64,000 bases of DNA from Corynespora cassiicola (GCA_022059125.1 JAEUWY010000001.1:1612001-1676000); one strand, 5' to 3'. Positions 1 through 11,226 are shown, counted from the first letter of the stretch. Notes: generated by a model from the letters alone, not told the origin. Numbers and translations are program-made.

Positions 1-27
1 AGACAGTCGAATCAAAATGACAGACAT

Positions 28-948
28 TTAAAACTCCATTTGATGCATCTTGCGCATGTGCTCACGAATCTTGTCTTTGCGCGTCGACTGGTACTTGCAG
101 CCTTGCTTCATGCAGCGAAGCTTTTCGTTGGTGTGGGCGTTCAAATGTCGGCGAAGCTCTGACCCACGGCCAAAGGTCGACTTGCAAAATGGCAAAAGGC
201 ACTCGAAGCGCTGCGGCTTTGAGATGCCGGATCCCTTGACAGACTTTTGGCGGACAGGGCGCAGGTCATGGGCTTGATTGGCCAGCGCGAAAATAGCCAA
301 GGGCTGGACGGGGGCCGGATTGGCGGTGCGTGTCTGGGCCTTGATTCCGGTGAAGGAAAACTCCTCAAGGTTGTAGTCGACTTGAACATTCTGTCGCTCC
401 AAATTCATCGGCTGGTGGATACCAAAATCCAGGCTGGGTTGCATGAAATTGTTCATGTCGAAGTTGCCGGCAAACCCAGTGGTCATTGGGTCCGGTGTTG
501 TCGTGTAAAGACTGCTCTGCGCAATGCTAGCTTGCCCGCCGGCCGCATATTGTGGGAGAGAAGTGAAGTCATTCGAAGGACCCCATTCGATGTCGCCAGT
601 AGGACCATAGTGTCCAACACAGTGGAGGTCCTGAGGTGCGACGGTGTTGAACGAAGGATAGGATGGAACTTCAAACCCAAAAGCTTCCGGACTGTTGAGG
701 TTGGATTGCTTCAAGGCTGCAGAATCGGGCCAATAGTTTGGGCTGAGGGCCAGGTCGGGGTTGGTGTTGGCAGGCTCGGCAACGCCACTAGATTGCGAAG
801 GGCGTTGAATGCAGGCATCATTGGCCGAATTATTCTGTCCCCTTTTCGTGGAAAAGGCATACCTGCGTCTGGTTAAAAAAAAAAATCACCTTGTTGCCTC
901 ATTCTGTGTTGTCGTCGGAAACCCCTCGGGCTGTTCGTTCGTCGACAT
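28..948 (-). CDS. C2H2 zinc-finger protein (putative transcription factor)
   Basis: Two-exon model: 890-948 and 28-787, intron 788-889 (GT..AG, 102 nt), 272 aa. The ATG at 948 reads into a TGA just before an 11-T run; splicing from GTGATT to the TAG at 788-790 removes the TGA and keeps frame, giving a smooth Ser/Thr/Pro/Asn-rich N-terminus. The last ~60 residues hold two C2H2 fingers: C-x4-C...H-x3-H in the stretch FECLLPFC..RRHLNAH, then LRCMKQGC..REHMRKMH. The first ~200 residues are low-complexity and could act as an activation region (inference). It is probably a nuclear DNA-binding regulator; the target is unknown. It is divergent from the zinc-finger/ankyrin gene at 1324. The zinc fingers are certain; the first exon is moderately sure. 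Confidence 0.72.
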
Positions 949-1323
949 CGCAAGATCCTTGGGGTATGGGATGTGGATTCAGACTAGAAGTAGCGACTTT
1001 TGGGAAGATAAATTGATTGAGCGATCAAGTATGTGATTCGAGACGCTTTCAGGAGAAGTATGTGATTGAAACGTGGTGTGACCGAAGTCGATGTTGATGT
1101 AGGTGGTAACGAAGAGCGGAGGGAGGTATCAAGTAGTATCTAACCCGCCAATATCACAGAACTCGTAATAATTTCCTGTGTCCAATCATGGCTGATGGTG
1201 ACGCCCTCCGCTTTAATTGTTTTTCCGGCGGTGCAGCCGTGCAGCGGTGAGCCCCCATGTCTTCAAACCTTCTTGCCGGTCAGGTATCACACTTTATCTG
1301 CTTATACCATTCAAAACATTATT
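949..1323. promoter_or_regulatory. Divergent intergenic region between two zinc-finger genes
   Basis: 375 bp separate the start codons of two divergent C2H2 genes, so it must contain both promoters. I see no clear TATA box or named operator. Confidence 0.4.
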
Positions 1324-3266
1324 ATGGACCTCTATAATAATACAGATATGAACCAAACACCGCCGTTGCAAGGAGAACACTTCTTATGTGACTTCGAAAA
1401 TTGCCGAAACGTTTCAGCCTCACGAAAGGCATTCACGTAAGCAGCCGTGTGTACTATCCGTTCGTGAACTAAAAGTTTCACAGTCGCCATAAGAATACAC
1501 ATTTGAAGCCATTTAGATGTCAAGAATGTGGGAAAGGTTTTGCTCTGCGTTCAGACCTCAATCGCCACGTCAAAGCTCGACACCGCATAGGAAATGAGAA
1601 ATACCCCTGTAATGTGCCAGGATGCAACTTCAAGGCAGCCCGGAAGGACTTTATCAAGCCACACATGAAGACAATTCATAGAATTTCCCATGAAATCGGA
1701 TCCGAGGTTATTAGGATAGACACAATGAAAGACAGCAAGAGGCGAGAACACTGGGACGGGGCTATTGGCCAAAATCAAGCCGAGAAAGTGGAAAAAAATC
1801 TGCTACAAGAACACCCAGGGATACACGAACTGGATGTACCATGCCTTAATGGTGGCAAGGAAAAGGGTTATCCGACGATTCTTCGAGCTGCAGAGGCTGG
1901 TAATCTGGGGTTAGTACAACGATTGATTGACAGCGGCAGTGAAGTCTCTGCAAAAGGAGACGACGAGTCGACAGCTCTCCACTGTGCTTCCAGGTCCGGT
2001 CATATCCAAGTGATCGAATATCTCCTCGATCAGGGTGCCAAAATCAATGAGCGCAATGAGAAAGGACGAACACCATTGGAGGAAGCTATTTTCGGGAAGA
2101 GATATCAAGCACTGGAGATGATCCTAGAAAATATATGCCCTAATCCTGATAGGAGATTCTTCAAGATTATCGGACAAGCAGGCGATGAACATATTTTAAG
2201 CATTCTGGCCAGTTATCAACACCAAGATTTCTTGAAGACTGGAACCGAAGAAATACTTCGTTCCGCAGTAAAGTCAGGAAATGAATACATGACAAAATAC
2301 CTGCTATCCATTGGAGATGATGAACTGTACCTCTCCAAGGGAATGGTCCTAGCTTTACAAGTGGCTATAAAACGGGGCAATGAACAGATCATTAACTTGA
2401 TACTTGCACACAAGAACGCACCTGTCAACGGAACTACGACATACGGCATGCGGCCCCTTCAAACAGCTATCCTCCATGATCAACAAAGCACGGCGAAGAT
2501 ACTTCTGCAACACGAAAAGACCGATATGCATCGCGGCGATAGCCACAACCAAACGCTATTGACCCTAGCAGTTAGAATGAATCAACCAGAAATTGCAAGA
2601 TTAATATTCAGTCACACAAAGTTTAATATAAACAGCCAAGGTTGGAGAGGAAACCTGCAGGGTTTTACTTCTGATGGAAACATTGAGTGGGTTAAAATGT
2701 GCCTTTCACATAAAGATATCGATGTGAACATGAAATCCTACAGTGGGGGTCCACCGCTCAATGAGGCTGCCGAAAATGGTCACATTGACATATTGAAGCT
2801 ATTGCTGGATCGACCAGAGATTAATTTGGATAAAAGGGGGTCTGGAGGGGAAGTTGCGCTCCATGTAGCCGCGAGAAATGGCCACTATGATATCGTAGAG
2901 GCACTTCTCAGTCATCCTAATATCGACATCAACGCAATTTCAAAGCCAGAAATTTGGGACGTATGGACTAAGAAACGGACCGCTCTTGATATAGCTAAGG
3001 AAAATGGCCACAAAGAAACGGTCGGCCTGCTTGTAGCTCAAGGTGCTTTGAGCATTACAGATTTACAAGCAACGGTAGATGTGGCTATCGAAGAACCTGC
3101 TCAAACACAAAATCTTCAGCCAATGCGAGCTTGGAATCCATTGTCGGCGATGGATCTTTCGTACATTTTGAACGAGGATGGAAGCCCAAGTATGGATAGA
3201 GATGGTGGAGAAGTTGACAATGAGTCGTTGGAAGATTTCAGTATCGACGATTTTTTGGGGGCTTAA
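1324..3266 (+). CDS. C2H2 zinc-finger plus ankyrin-repeat protein
   Basis: Exons 1324-1436 and 1484-3266; intron 1437-1483 (GTAAGC..CACAG, branch point GAACTAAA), 631 aa. The intron interrupts the first finger; splicing restores ..AFT-RHKNTH.. The N-terminus carries three C2H2-type fingers (CDFENC..RHKNTH; CQECGKGF..HVKARH; CNVPGCNF..HMKTIH). From about residue 160 to 560 there are about ten ankyrin repeats, with motifs such as STALHCASRSGHIQVIEYLL, PLNEAAENGHIDILKLLL and ALHVAARNGHYDIVEALL; the central ones are divergent. The acidic C-terminus (DNESLEDFSIDDFLGA) resembles an activation or docking tail. Fungal ankyrin/C2H2 proteins are common accessory-genome regulators; no specific role is known. 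Overall sure of architecture, not of function. Confidence 0.88.
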
Positions 3267-3792
3267 AATGTTCTATATAGAGCCAGCGCCACAACACATT
3301 AGCTCTAGATGACTGGTTCTTTTTTCCTTTATTGGAGTTTTAGGGCGCTCATTTAGCACATAAACTGGTTTCATCTTGTTGAATTGGTTTGATTGATGTA
3401 TTGAAAGTGTTCAAATTTTCTCTTGTCATGAATTTATTAAACTCTTTTACCTCTCACATACCCCTATTGATGGAGATCCGTGTCACAAGCCTATTGCTGT
3501 ATGTTAGCTCAAACATGGTATCTAGCACAAACGGAAGGTCTAGATAGGCAGCAAAAATTTCTATCAAGCGATACATGATGTTTCATATTAATGAGGATAT
3601 ATCTCAAGAATGTCAATTCAGCTAAAGCCTTTTAATGACATGCATTTCTCAGACATCTGATGGTTAACCTGTTGGTCTGCGGCGACGTAGACAATGGCTT
3701 AGTAACAGCAGTAAAGGCCCCCTCTGTAGTTATCCTGGTGTTATGTGTTATTCAAACAATGACCATACATATGTCATCTTTCACCAAAGCTC
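3267..3792. other. Intergenic, AT-rich
   Basis: 3' flank of the ankyrin gene and of the next minus-strand ORF (convergent). No gene, RNA or repeat recognised. Confidence 0.5.
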
Positions 3793-4065
3793 TCAATAGC
3801 ATCCTCCTAAATCACGCAGTCGACCTTGAGCATCTAACCAGATATCATTCTTCTCTCTCAACTCCTTCTCCAGCTCTCTGTATCTAGTCATGACATCTTC
3901 GAGCTCAGCCTTCGCTTTTGCTTCTAGTCTAGCTGCAACCTCCATTTTTCTCGGCATACCAAAAGAACCGCCCCGCTGGAATGGCGATGGATAAGCAGGT
4001 CTGCATAGGTAAGGTGAAATCTCACGTCCAAAATGCGGGTAGGAATTGGGTGTGAAGAGTATCAT
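3793..4065 (-). CDS. Small coiled-coil protein, unknown
   Basis: Single-exon ORF of 90 aa with ATG start. The N-terminal third is Pro/Tyr/Gly-rich; the C-terminal half is strongly charged and helical (KMEVAARLEAKAKAELEDVM, then RYRELEKELREKND), a predicted coiled coil. No catalytic motif. It is the first of three small coiled-coil ORFs on the same strand (the others at 4713-4958 and 5111-5443). No family recognised; a real gene is plausible because amphipathic heptads are unlikely by chance, but a lineage-specific orphan or gene fragment cannot be excluded. Confidence 0.45.
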   Translation of the reverse strand: MILFTPNSYPHFGREISPYLCRPAYPSPFQRGGSFGMPRKMEVAARLEAKAKAELEDVMTRYRELEKELREKNDIWLDAQGRLRDLGGCY

Positions 4066-4712
4066 GGTAAATTTATAGATCTTAAAGCTTTGTCGAGAAT
4101 ATTTCAGGTTCTTTGGATTATTTTAGAGTTTGACCCGGGGAATTTGTCGATAAAATAGAGGAATAATCTATGCAGACTCAGCTTAAAAGCTGGAAACACT
4201 ACCAGCAAACAGGGGTTTATAATTGTCTCTTCGTGGTATCTTAGAGCAGCCTCTGACGTAGGCTTTGTTACAGGAGAATATTGTTTGCTTGACAATAACA
4301 CATGGCATGCGGCTTATATGGCAGTGATTTCTGGAAGTATCCGTGCGATTGCCGTGGTGGTCTTTTATACAAGATGCCTATGATGCGAGATTTTATACTA
4401 CAGGAAGATGATGCAGTCTGACGAGATTGGTTCCATTAGTCCTGGAAACTGCTAGGTCATCGATTGAATGACCAGAAGAGCCTATAGAGCACTATGCTTG
4501 CAAGTGCTAATAAGGATGAACACATGAAATCTCAATAATAGAATGATATGATTTGCGCATGATATTTTACTTGCGTCCTCAATAACGAAGACGTCAGGAG
4601 CTACTCTGAATGACATCTACACCAGCATCATTCTACCGCCCCTTCGGTTTCTCCAAGCATTTGGCTCCAAATTTCCCCATTGACTCATCAATTCTCGACA
4701 GTTCTAGCTATC
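4066..4712. other. Intergenic between small coiled-coil ORFs
   Basis: AT-rich sequence with only short ORFs that show no protein-like pattern. Probably promoter and 3' flank of the small genes on either side. Confidence 0.4.
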
Positions 4713-4958
4713 CTATATTCTCCAACTGGAAACCTTCAACTTGTCCACCCACACAACACGCGGATCCATATTTTCATCCATCCGTCGAATAGTCTCATCT
4801 TTCCTCTTGACACGCCTTCTCTCCTCGTCCCTTTCATACTCCATGACCTTGAGTTTATATTCCAGTTTGTATTTCCCGCGCGTGAGAGTCTTGACCTGCT
4901 CTACAAGGTCTTCATACGTCGCCGAATATGACCAACTTGGGCGATGGCGTAAAGACAT
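4713..4958 (-). CDS. Small coiled-coil protein, unknown
   Basis: 81-aa single-exon ORF with ATG start, highly charged. The order is a short N-terminal basic/aromatic patch (RHRPSWSYSATYEDL), then a long Lys/Arg/Glu-rich helix (EQVKTLTRGKYKLEYKLKVM, EYERDEERRRVKRKDE), then a hydrophobic tail. It resembles the ORFs at 3793 and 5111 in design: an aromatic, Asp-containing lead followed by a coiled coil. Function unknown. Confidence 0.45.
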   Translation of the reverse strand: MSLRHRPSWSYSATYEDLVEQVKTLTRGKYKLEYKLKVMEYERDEERRRVKRKDETIRRMDENMDPRVVWVDKLKVSSWRI

Positions 4959-5110
4959 CCTTCAATAGAAATTGATTGTAACAGTATGAGATTTGGAAAG
5001 ATACGTGGAGGTGATTGCTAGTTCGCAAATAACTTGTTATTTGAGTAGGTTTCTTTCGCTGACAGGTTTCTTAGGAGCGATGGCTTAATTTTTCTGAAGC
5101 ACAAGAGCGT

Positions 5111-5443
5111 TTATGTATTGGTGTTGGAGTTTGCTGGGAGCTGCATGGCGGAAGGTGGATGCAGGAGTTCGCGGATTGCGCTTCTTTCTAGACCTATCTC
5201 GTAGCGCGTCTGGCGGATGCGGAGGGTGAGGTCTTGCATTTGGCGTGCTAGGAATTCTGCAGGGTCATCCCATTCATAGCGTCTCATCACTTGGATTGGG
5301 TTCGCAAAGGGCATTTGAAACATTTGCGCTGCATTTTGGTTCAGCACACTAACATAATTCTGGTCTGACATGATGAAGGCCGGCTTCCTGATCTGTATTG
5401 GTGGGAGTTGAGATTTTAGAAAGGGAGGATCGTCGACCCCCAT
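5111..5443 (-). CDS. Small coiled-coil protein, unknown
   Basis: ORF of 110 aa from the ATG at 5443; an internal ATG at 5371 (MSDQNYVSVL) would give 86 aa and is an equally good start. A Gln/Asn/Met-rich segment is followed by RRYEWDDPAEFLARQMQDLT and an amphipathic helix rich in Arg/Glu. Third of the trio of small minus-strand coiled-coil genes. It ends ~150 bp before the SDR gene's stop codon and lies in the same direction. No known domain. Confidence 0.45.
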   Translation of the reverse strand: MGVDDPPFLKSQLPPIQIRKPAFIMSDQNYVSVLNQNAAQMFQMPFANPIQVMRRYEWDDPAEFLARQMQDLTLRIRQTRYEIGLERSAIRELLHPPSAMQLPANSNTNT

Positions 5444-5588
5444 CGATATCCCCGATAGCGGCGACGTATTTAACTGACGTCAGCAACCGCGTCTGAAGTG
5501 GAAATTCGTAATATCGTGACACGAAGAGAGGGTGGCGCGGCGCTGGCCGTGAAGCGTGTAGCAAACAATCCCCATGCCACTTCATTGT

Positions 5589-6574
5589 CTACGTAAAGAT
5601 GATTCCCCCATCGATCACAATCGTTTGTCCGGTCATGTAATCTGAATCAGGACTGCTTAAGAAACTCACCGTGCTACTCACGTCCTCTGGCACGCTTGTT
5701 CGGCCCAGGGCAATCAGATCCGAGGAGTACTTCTTGATTGTTTCGCCCTTTGCGCATCCCTTCTTCTTGCCCAGCTCTTCATCAATAAGGTCCCACATGG
5801 CTGTGCCGACGATGCCCGGCGCGTAGGCGTTGACGGTGATTTTGTGTTCAGCCATCTCCATGGCAAAAGCCTGGGTCATTCCGCGGACGGCCCACTTGGA
5901 TGCGCTGTAGTGGGATAGGAGGGCAAAAGGCTTGAAGGCGACGATGCTGGCGGCGCCGAGAAGTTTACCGCCAGAGCCCTGCTTGATCATTTGTTTCGCG
6001 GCGGTAGAATAGCAATTGTAGACACCGAATACTGTGCAGCATAAGCAACGTTGCTTTTGCCCAGGAGAAGCCTTACCGTTGACTTCAAACATTCTCTTCA
6101 GGTCTTGTTCGGTCAAATCAAGTAATGCCTTGACCTGAGCGATTCCAGCATTTGCTACCATGGTGTTCAAAGGGCCCAATTCGGAGACTGATGCTTCGAC
6201 CAAATCCTGGACTTGGGAGAGGTTGGATACGTCCGCAGCGAAAGGAAACGCATTTCGCCCCAGTCCCTTGATTTCCTTGGAGACTGCCTCTGCTTCAGAT
6301 AGGTTGGCGGGTACATCGTTCACGCAAATATCGTATCCATCTTGAGCGAGGCGCAGCGCAATTGCTTTTCCGCTGTGAATTATTAGAGAAGCGTTTACTA
6401 GTTATTGAGGTATACTCGCATTCCACGCGCTGAACCCGTCACAATTGCCGTCCGGTTCTGCTTCTCAGCCGTGTAGTTGCGGACCCATTGCGGCGCGTGG
6501 GCCGAGACACGAGATAACGTGGCAAGCCTGGGTGCTGCCTGCCATAGCGACCTGGCCGGTACCCGCAAAGCCAT
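5589..6574 (-). CDS. Short-chain dehydrogenase/reductase, probably mitochondrial
   Basis: Exons 6420-6574, 6077-6372, 5589-6031; 297 aa. The first intron (6373-6419) has a GC donor (GCGAGT..CACAG); the second (6032-6076, GTAAGG..CACAG) is 45 nt and frame-neutral, so it reads through as a false insertion. Rossmann motif TGSARGIG at residues 46-53, NAG at 126-128, catalytic Ser ~179, Tyr192 and Lys196 (YSASK). The sequence is closest in style to diacetyl/acetoin or 3-oxoacyl reductases of the classical SDR family (NAD(P)H-dependent carbonyl reduction). The ~40 residues before the Rossmann fold are Arg/Ala/Leu/Ser-rich with no acidic residue until the Glu near residue 37, like a mitochondrial presequence (inference). 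Substrate unknown. Confidence 0.9.
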
Positions 6575-7166
6575 ATTTTGTTGATCGCAATCGGATTTGA
6601 TAGAGCCGGAAAAGTGAGACAGGAAGAAGTGTAGGCCTGAGTGGGCGGATCCGGTCTACTTCTACTCCGCAGTCCAGAAGCAATAAAGCTTGCCGGAAGT
6701 GCGGAGTAAGCCCTGTCCCCTGGAGCATGACGTCCTGTACCTCATTGTCGGATAGCACGCGCCATTCCTGGAGCGAGAGTGGGACGTATCAAGCGATCCG
6801 AGGTATGGTTCGATGGAATGGCCACAGCATCCCTCAGGATCATGGCTGCTGCGGAGTTGTAGAAACAAAGTTTATGGGACAAGACTATCATTCCGCCATT
6901 GGAGATGGATACCGGATTGACTCTCTAGCCACATGTTTTTGTGAAATAATCTTTTGTTAAATGACATTGACATGGAAAGATGGCCCAGTTCCGGTGTTAC
7001 TGCTCCCGAGAGCATGGCATGACAAGGTGTTGGAGTGCGGGGAAGCTGCCATCCCCTTTTAGACTAGCGCAGCTCGCAAGTCTTAATCCCGAAGTGCGCG
7101 TCGTCCAGCGTCAACACCAGATACGTGGAATATCACGCCCGACGCGCGAGCTGTCCCAGTGCCAAA
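6575..7166. promoter_or_regulatory. Divergent promoter region, SDR and ASK1
   Basis: 592 bp between divergent start codons. Close to the ASK1 start there are GACGCGC-type sequences that resemble MBF (ACGCG) sites of cell-cycle genes; this is suggestive only. Open frames here look like chance ORFs. Confidence 0.35.
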
Positions 7167-8475
7167 ATGTCGCGCATGAGCATGGCCCCACAGCGCAACC
7201 TGTCTTTGACAGAGGAGCTGGAGAAGCTGGAGCAGTCCATTACCTTGACTCTGCAAGGTGGGTAAACACAAACAAGCCCAAATACCCCACCACTGACAGT
7301 CGTAGAAATCGACCACAACTTCAGCCGGGCACACCGCATAGTCACAACCCAAGTGCTACCTGTAGTCGAGCAGTATGGAAAGCACTCGGAGGCCGTATGG
7401 GAGGGATCCAAGTTCTGGAAGCAATTCTTCGAGGCCAGCGCCAATGTCTCGCTCTCCGGTTACGAAGCACCAGACCCTGATGAGTCGACGGCGCACGAGG
7501 ATACCCAGCAATCACAAATATACGATGATGATACAGAGACAATGCAGGATGATACGGTGACTGGCGGAACCACAACACCGCCGCGGCCCACGTCCTCGCA
7601 GGCTGGTCTCGACGACACGTCCACACTCGATTCGCCGTCTCTAGCCCACGCACACAGCACGCCGCGAGCTCCTCCAGGGGAAGACGGCGATGAGCCCAAG
7701 TTTGCCGATTTCTCGTCTCCGTACGAGAATCTCAGACGCGAAATGCACCCGTCTAGGACGCCGAAGCTAGAGCCCACAACACCAGGGAGAGGACAGACTC
7801 TGCCGGACTTTACCGGCGGGTTTGAATCGTCGCCCTTTGTCCCACAAACATCGCCAAAGCGGACCCAGCTCAACCAGGACCCAGTTCTTCACCATGTTCT
7901 CGACAAGACATATCGTGTGCAGGCGACGCCATTGATCAGCCCACGCAAGTACAAGCCCACGGGCGCCTTTACACCCATGACGGCACGCCGCGGAGCCCCC
8001 ACCCCGAAGGCGGCTCCACCTGCTCTTGCCAAATTCGACATCGATTCGTCCCCCCCGTCGTCGCCTGCGCCACAGCTCCGTGCTGATATCTTCTCTTCGC
8101 CCATGAAGACGCCACGCACCCCTGGCGTGAGCGTGCAGACACCAGGCAAGGGCAAGCAGCCGTTCAGTGTGACCAAGACGGGCAAAATCTTTGATAGTGA
8201 CAGCGAAGACGATGAGGATTTGGTCGACTACAGCCCCCCGAAGACGATCCAATTCCACATTCCGCAGAGCAAGTTGCTAAAAACCCCAGGTACGTTTCGT
8301 CGTTGTTTCCGCCGATGGTGGTTGCTAACAATGCACAGCACGCGAGGCTAGCAAGCGCATCGTGGAAGATTTGCTCATGACAGCGGGCGGAGACATTACA
8401 GACTCGACCGGAGGCATGGACGAGGACAGTCCGAGCGTCGTCAGGCGACAGGTGGATCTCGATGACAGCTTCTGA
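7167..8475 (+). CDS. ASK1: DASH complex subunit Ask1
   Basis: Exons 7167-7257, 7306-8289, 8339-8475; 403 aa. The N-terminal ~75 residues carry the Ask1 signature: LTEELEKLEQSITLTLQ, then EIDHNFSRAHRIV and YGKHSEAVWEGSKFWKQFFE. The long middle is Ser/Thr/Pro-rich and disordered, with many [S/T]P sites suitable for CDK phosphorylation; the C-terminus ends in a conserved acidic and basic pair (ASKRIVEDLLMTAGGDITD). Ask1 is part of the ten-protein DASH/Dam1 ring that couples kinetochores to spindle microtubules. The first intron could use CAG at 7297-7299 instead of TAG at 7303-7305, adding two residues; I prefer the latter because it yields LQEID. The second intron (8290-8338) has branch point TGCTAAC. 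Confidence 0.92.
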
Positions 8476-8852
8476 ATTCACGCGAGCATTGTCACCGCGG
8501 CGATCGCCATCACCGTTCTCTCAAAGGGCTGTGAACTCGGATTCTCATGTCACCGTCAAACATGGATTTGCCCGCTACTTCTGATATGGGAGAATGGTCG
8601 AGATTCGGGGTTCATTGCCCCAGGGGAACCACCGTTCCCGTTGCCCTTAGATAGACCAAGATACCCGCGTTCTCGAACGTCCCGAGGTCGCGCACGTGTC
8701 ATTGTGATGCGCCTTTCCAAAAGGGGCTAGCCGTCGATCACCCCATGCATCTCTTGCCCAGGCGTCATCGCGAGACATTCCAGGCCTCCTTCCCCGAGTG
8801 AACACTTTCCCTTCTTTTGAATCCCTTTTTTGCATTCTCTGCTTCGTACACT
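8476..8852. other. Intergenic, ASK1 3' flank and PI4K promoter
   Basis: 377 bp between genes in the same direction. Pyrimidine-rich immediately before the downstream start codon, as is common in fungal promoters. No RNA gene seen. Confidence 0.4.
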
Positions 8853-11226
8853 ATGTCCAAGCCCCGCCGGCCGCCCACGTCGGGCTATGCCCGTATCGCC
8901 CAGGCCGAGGAGGAGGAAGACTCCCACGGCGAGTCTGACGACGATTTCAACGAGCGCACTCTCTCGACATCGCAGTATGCCCCTATACAGCCGAAGCGAA
9001 ACTCCCGCATGCAGGTGCCCCCGTCGGGCGACGCGTCGCCAAACATGCGAAGAACGGGCTCGGGGCGGCGAGGACGCAGCAATTCAGGCGTCGACATCAA
9101 GGCGATAAATGCGCGTTTAGAGCGCTGGGCCGAGGAAATCGCGCAAAAGTTCAAGATTAAGAAGCACAAGGACGCACCGGAAGACGAACAACTGGAAATA
9201 CATCACTCGGTCTTTCAGGCGCCAGATTGGGTGCGCCCAGCGACGGCGGAGTCGCTGACGTTTGATTATGATGGCTCGGCGGACCGCATGACGAAGCTGC
9301 AGTTCGACGACATCATTGAGAGCGTCCGCACCGCCATCGAGATGGGCACGCATCCTAAGCTGATATCCCAGGGCAGCTCTGGCAGCTATTTTGCGCGCAA
9401 CACCCAGGGCAAAGTCGTGGGAGTGTTCAAGCCGAAAGACGAGGAGCCGTACGCGTCGCGAAATCCGAAATGGACAAAGTGGATACACCGCAATCTGTTC
9501 CCCTTCTTCTTTGGCAGAGCGTGCCTCATCCCGAATCTGAGTTATGTGTCCGAAGCAGCCGCATACATTCTCGATACCCAGCTCCGCACGAACCTCGTTC
9601 CCTATACAGACATTGTCGGCCTGTCTTCGAAATCGTTTCACTATGACTTTTGGGACCGCCGCGCATACTATAGGAATAAGAAGCCGCTGCCGGAGAAGAT
9701 GGGGAGCTTCCAGGTTTTCCTCAAGGGATTCAAGGATGCCAACATCTTTCTCAAAGAGCACCCGTGGCCAGACCAGCACAATTCGGGGTTTCGCACAGAC
9801 GGTGCGCCGCGGAGAAAGAAGAGAAGATGGGCCGAGGAGTGTAGACCCAGCGGTCCTCAGTCGGACTACGAAGACGATGAGGACGAACAGCTGAATCCGA
9901 ACGACCAAGAACGGCAGCGGAGGGTGTTTTGGACGGACGCGCTGCAACAGTCGTTCCGAGAGCAGCTGGAGAAGCTCGTAATCCTAGACTATATAATGAG
10001 GAACACGGACAGAGGTCTGGACAATTGGATGATCAAGATTGATCAAAAGGCCCAGGAGGCTACCATTGTGGCAGAGCCACCCAAACTCAATGGCGATGTC
10101 GAAGGAGAGAGTGAGAGTCAGCCGAGCAACTACACGAAGCAGTCAATGTCGGAGCTGGATCCATATGGGCGACGTGAGCCTATGACGGCGACGAGCAGAT
10201 CAGCCACGCCGATGCCGAATGCGCCTACGCCGATAGTCTCGATTGGCGCCATCGACAATAGCTTATCGTGGCCATGGAAGCACCCTGATGCTGTAAGATT
10301 ACCCTCAAAAGCAACCCCCATCCTAATCTAACCCCTGCCAGTGGCGTAGTTATCCTTTTGGTTGGCTTTTCCTGCCAGTTTCCCTCATTGGACAGCCCTT
10401 TTCGGAGGCAACCCGCCGCCACTTTCTGCCTCTTTTGACTTCGAAGCAATGGTGGAGTGACACTCAGCTTGCCCTCCGAAAGTGCTTCACCCAAGACGCG
10501 GATTTCAAGGAGCGAATGTATGCGAAGCAGATTGCTGTCATGAAGGGTCAGGCTTGGAACGTGGTCGAAACGCTCAAGACCCCCGACCACGGCCCTCTTG
10601 AGCTCACACGCCGGGCAAGAGTGTGCGTCTGGGACGACCTTGTAGATATCCCGATTGCTGTTCCTCTCCGTGCTCCATCGGCAGAGATGCGACGCAAACG
10701 ACAGACGAAGCAGAGACCCGACGGCGAACAGGAAGAGATGGACATCACTGCGCTCTCTACGCCACCGCAGAAACCCCAGTCCGATCTCATCATGAACTCT
10801 CCACCTTTGGGTACGGCTCATGAGAACCGCTTCAATCTGTCACGCGAGTCGAGCTCCGTGGACGTCCGCGAGAGTGAAGACAACGTGCGAGGTCCACTTT
10901 CGCCTGCCACGGTCCAAGCAGTGTCTTGGACTTCTCGCAGCATTCCTGAGTCTTCATCGGCTCTCGCGAATGGCAGGCCGAACCACAGGGCACGGATGAG
11001 TTATGAGGTTCCCCGCCACTGGCACGACAACGACACTCGAAGATACCAACGTAGATATTCTCTTTCCTCCAGACGAGGGCACAGTACAATGTTTCTTGGG
11101 GACGACGATGACGAAGGCGATTTGGGTTATGCTGTAAATGAGGATTTGGAGGGCAACAGAAAGCGGGTCATTGTCGAGCGTTTGGAAATGGTCAAAAGCA
11201 GGAATCCCGTTTTTACATGGTGTTGA
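8853..11226 (+). CDS. LSB6: Type II phosphatidylinositol 4-kinase (Lsb6-like)
   Basis: Exons 8853-10292 and 10342-11226; intron 10293-10341 (GTAAG..CCAG); 774 aa. Converts phosphatidylinositol to PI4P on endosomal, vacuolar and plasma membranes. Kinase features: the nucleotide loop GSSGSYFARN with VVGVFKPKDEEP (ATP-binding Lys), the PI4KII-specific stretch around LFPFFFGRACLIPNLSYVSE, the catalytic loop LDYIMRNTDRGLDNWMIK, and AIDNSLSWPWKHPDAWRSYP across the splice junction. N-terminal ~100 and C-terminal ~220 residues are disordered and Ser/Pro-rich. Only part of the mammalian CCPCC palmitoylation motif is represented (a single Cys in RACLIPN). An in-frame TTG at 8817 lies upstream, but the ATG at 8853 gives the conventional MSKPRRPP start. 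Confidence 0.93.

Noticed and set aside
788..948. In-frame TGA and T11 run apparently breaking the 5' end of the first zinc-finger gene
   Set aside because: A 102-nt GT..AG intron (788-889) removes the stop and preserves phase (exons total 819 nt), so the gene looks intact.
6032..6076. 15-residue insertion in the SDR (KASPGQKQRC region)
   Set aside because: A frame-neutral 45-nt intron with good splice sites; removing it restores the family sequence MFEVNVFGVYNCY.
9117..9947. 276-codon ORF antisense to the PI4-kinase
   Set aside because: Arg/Leu/Val-rich shadow of a strongly conserved kinase frame.
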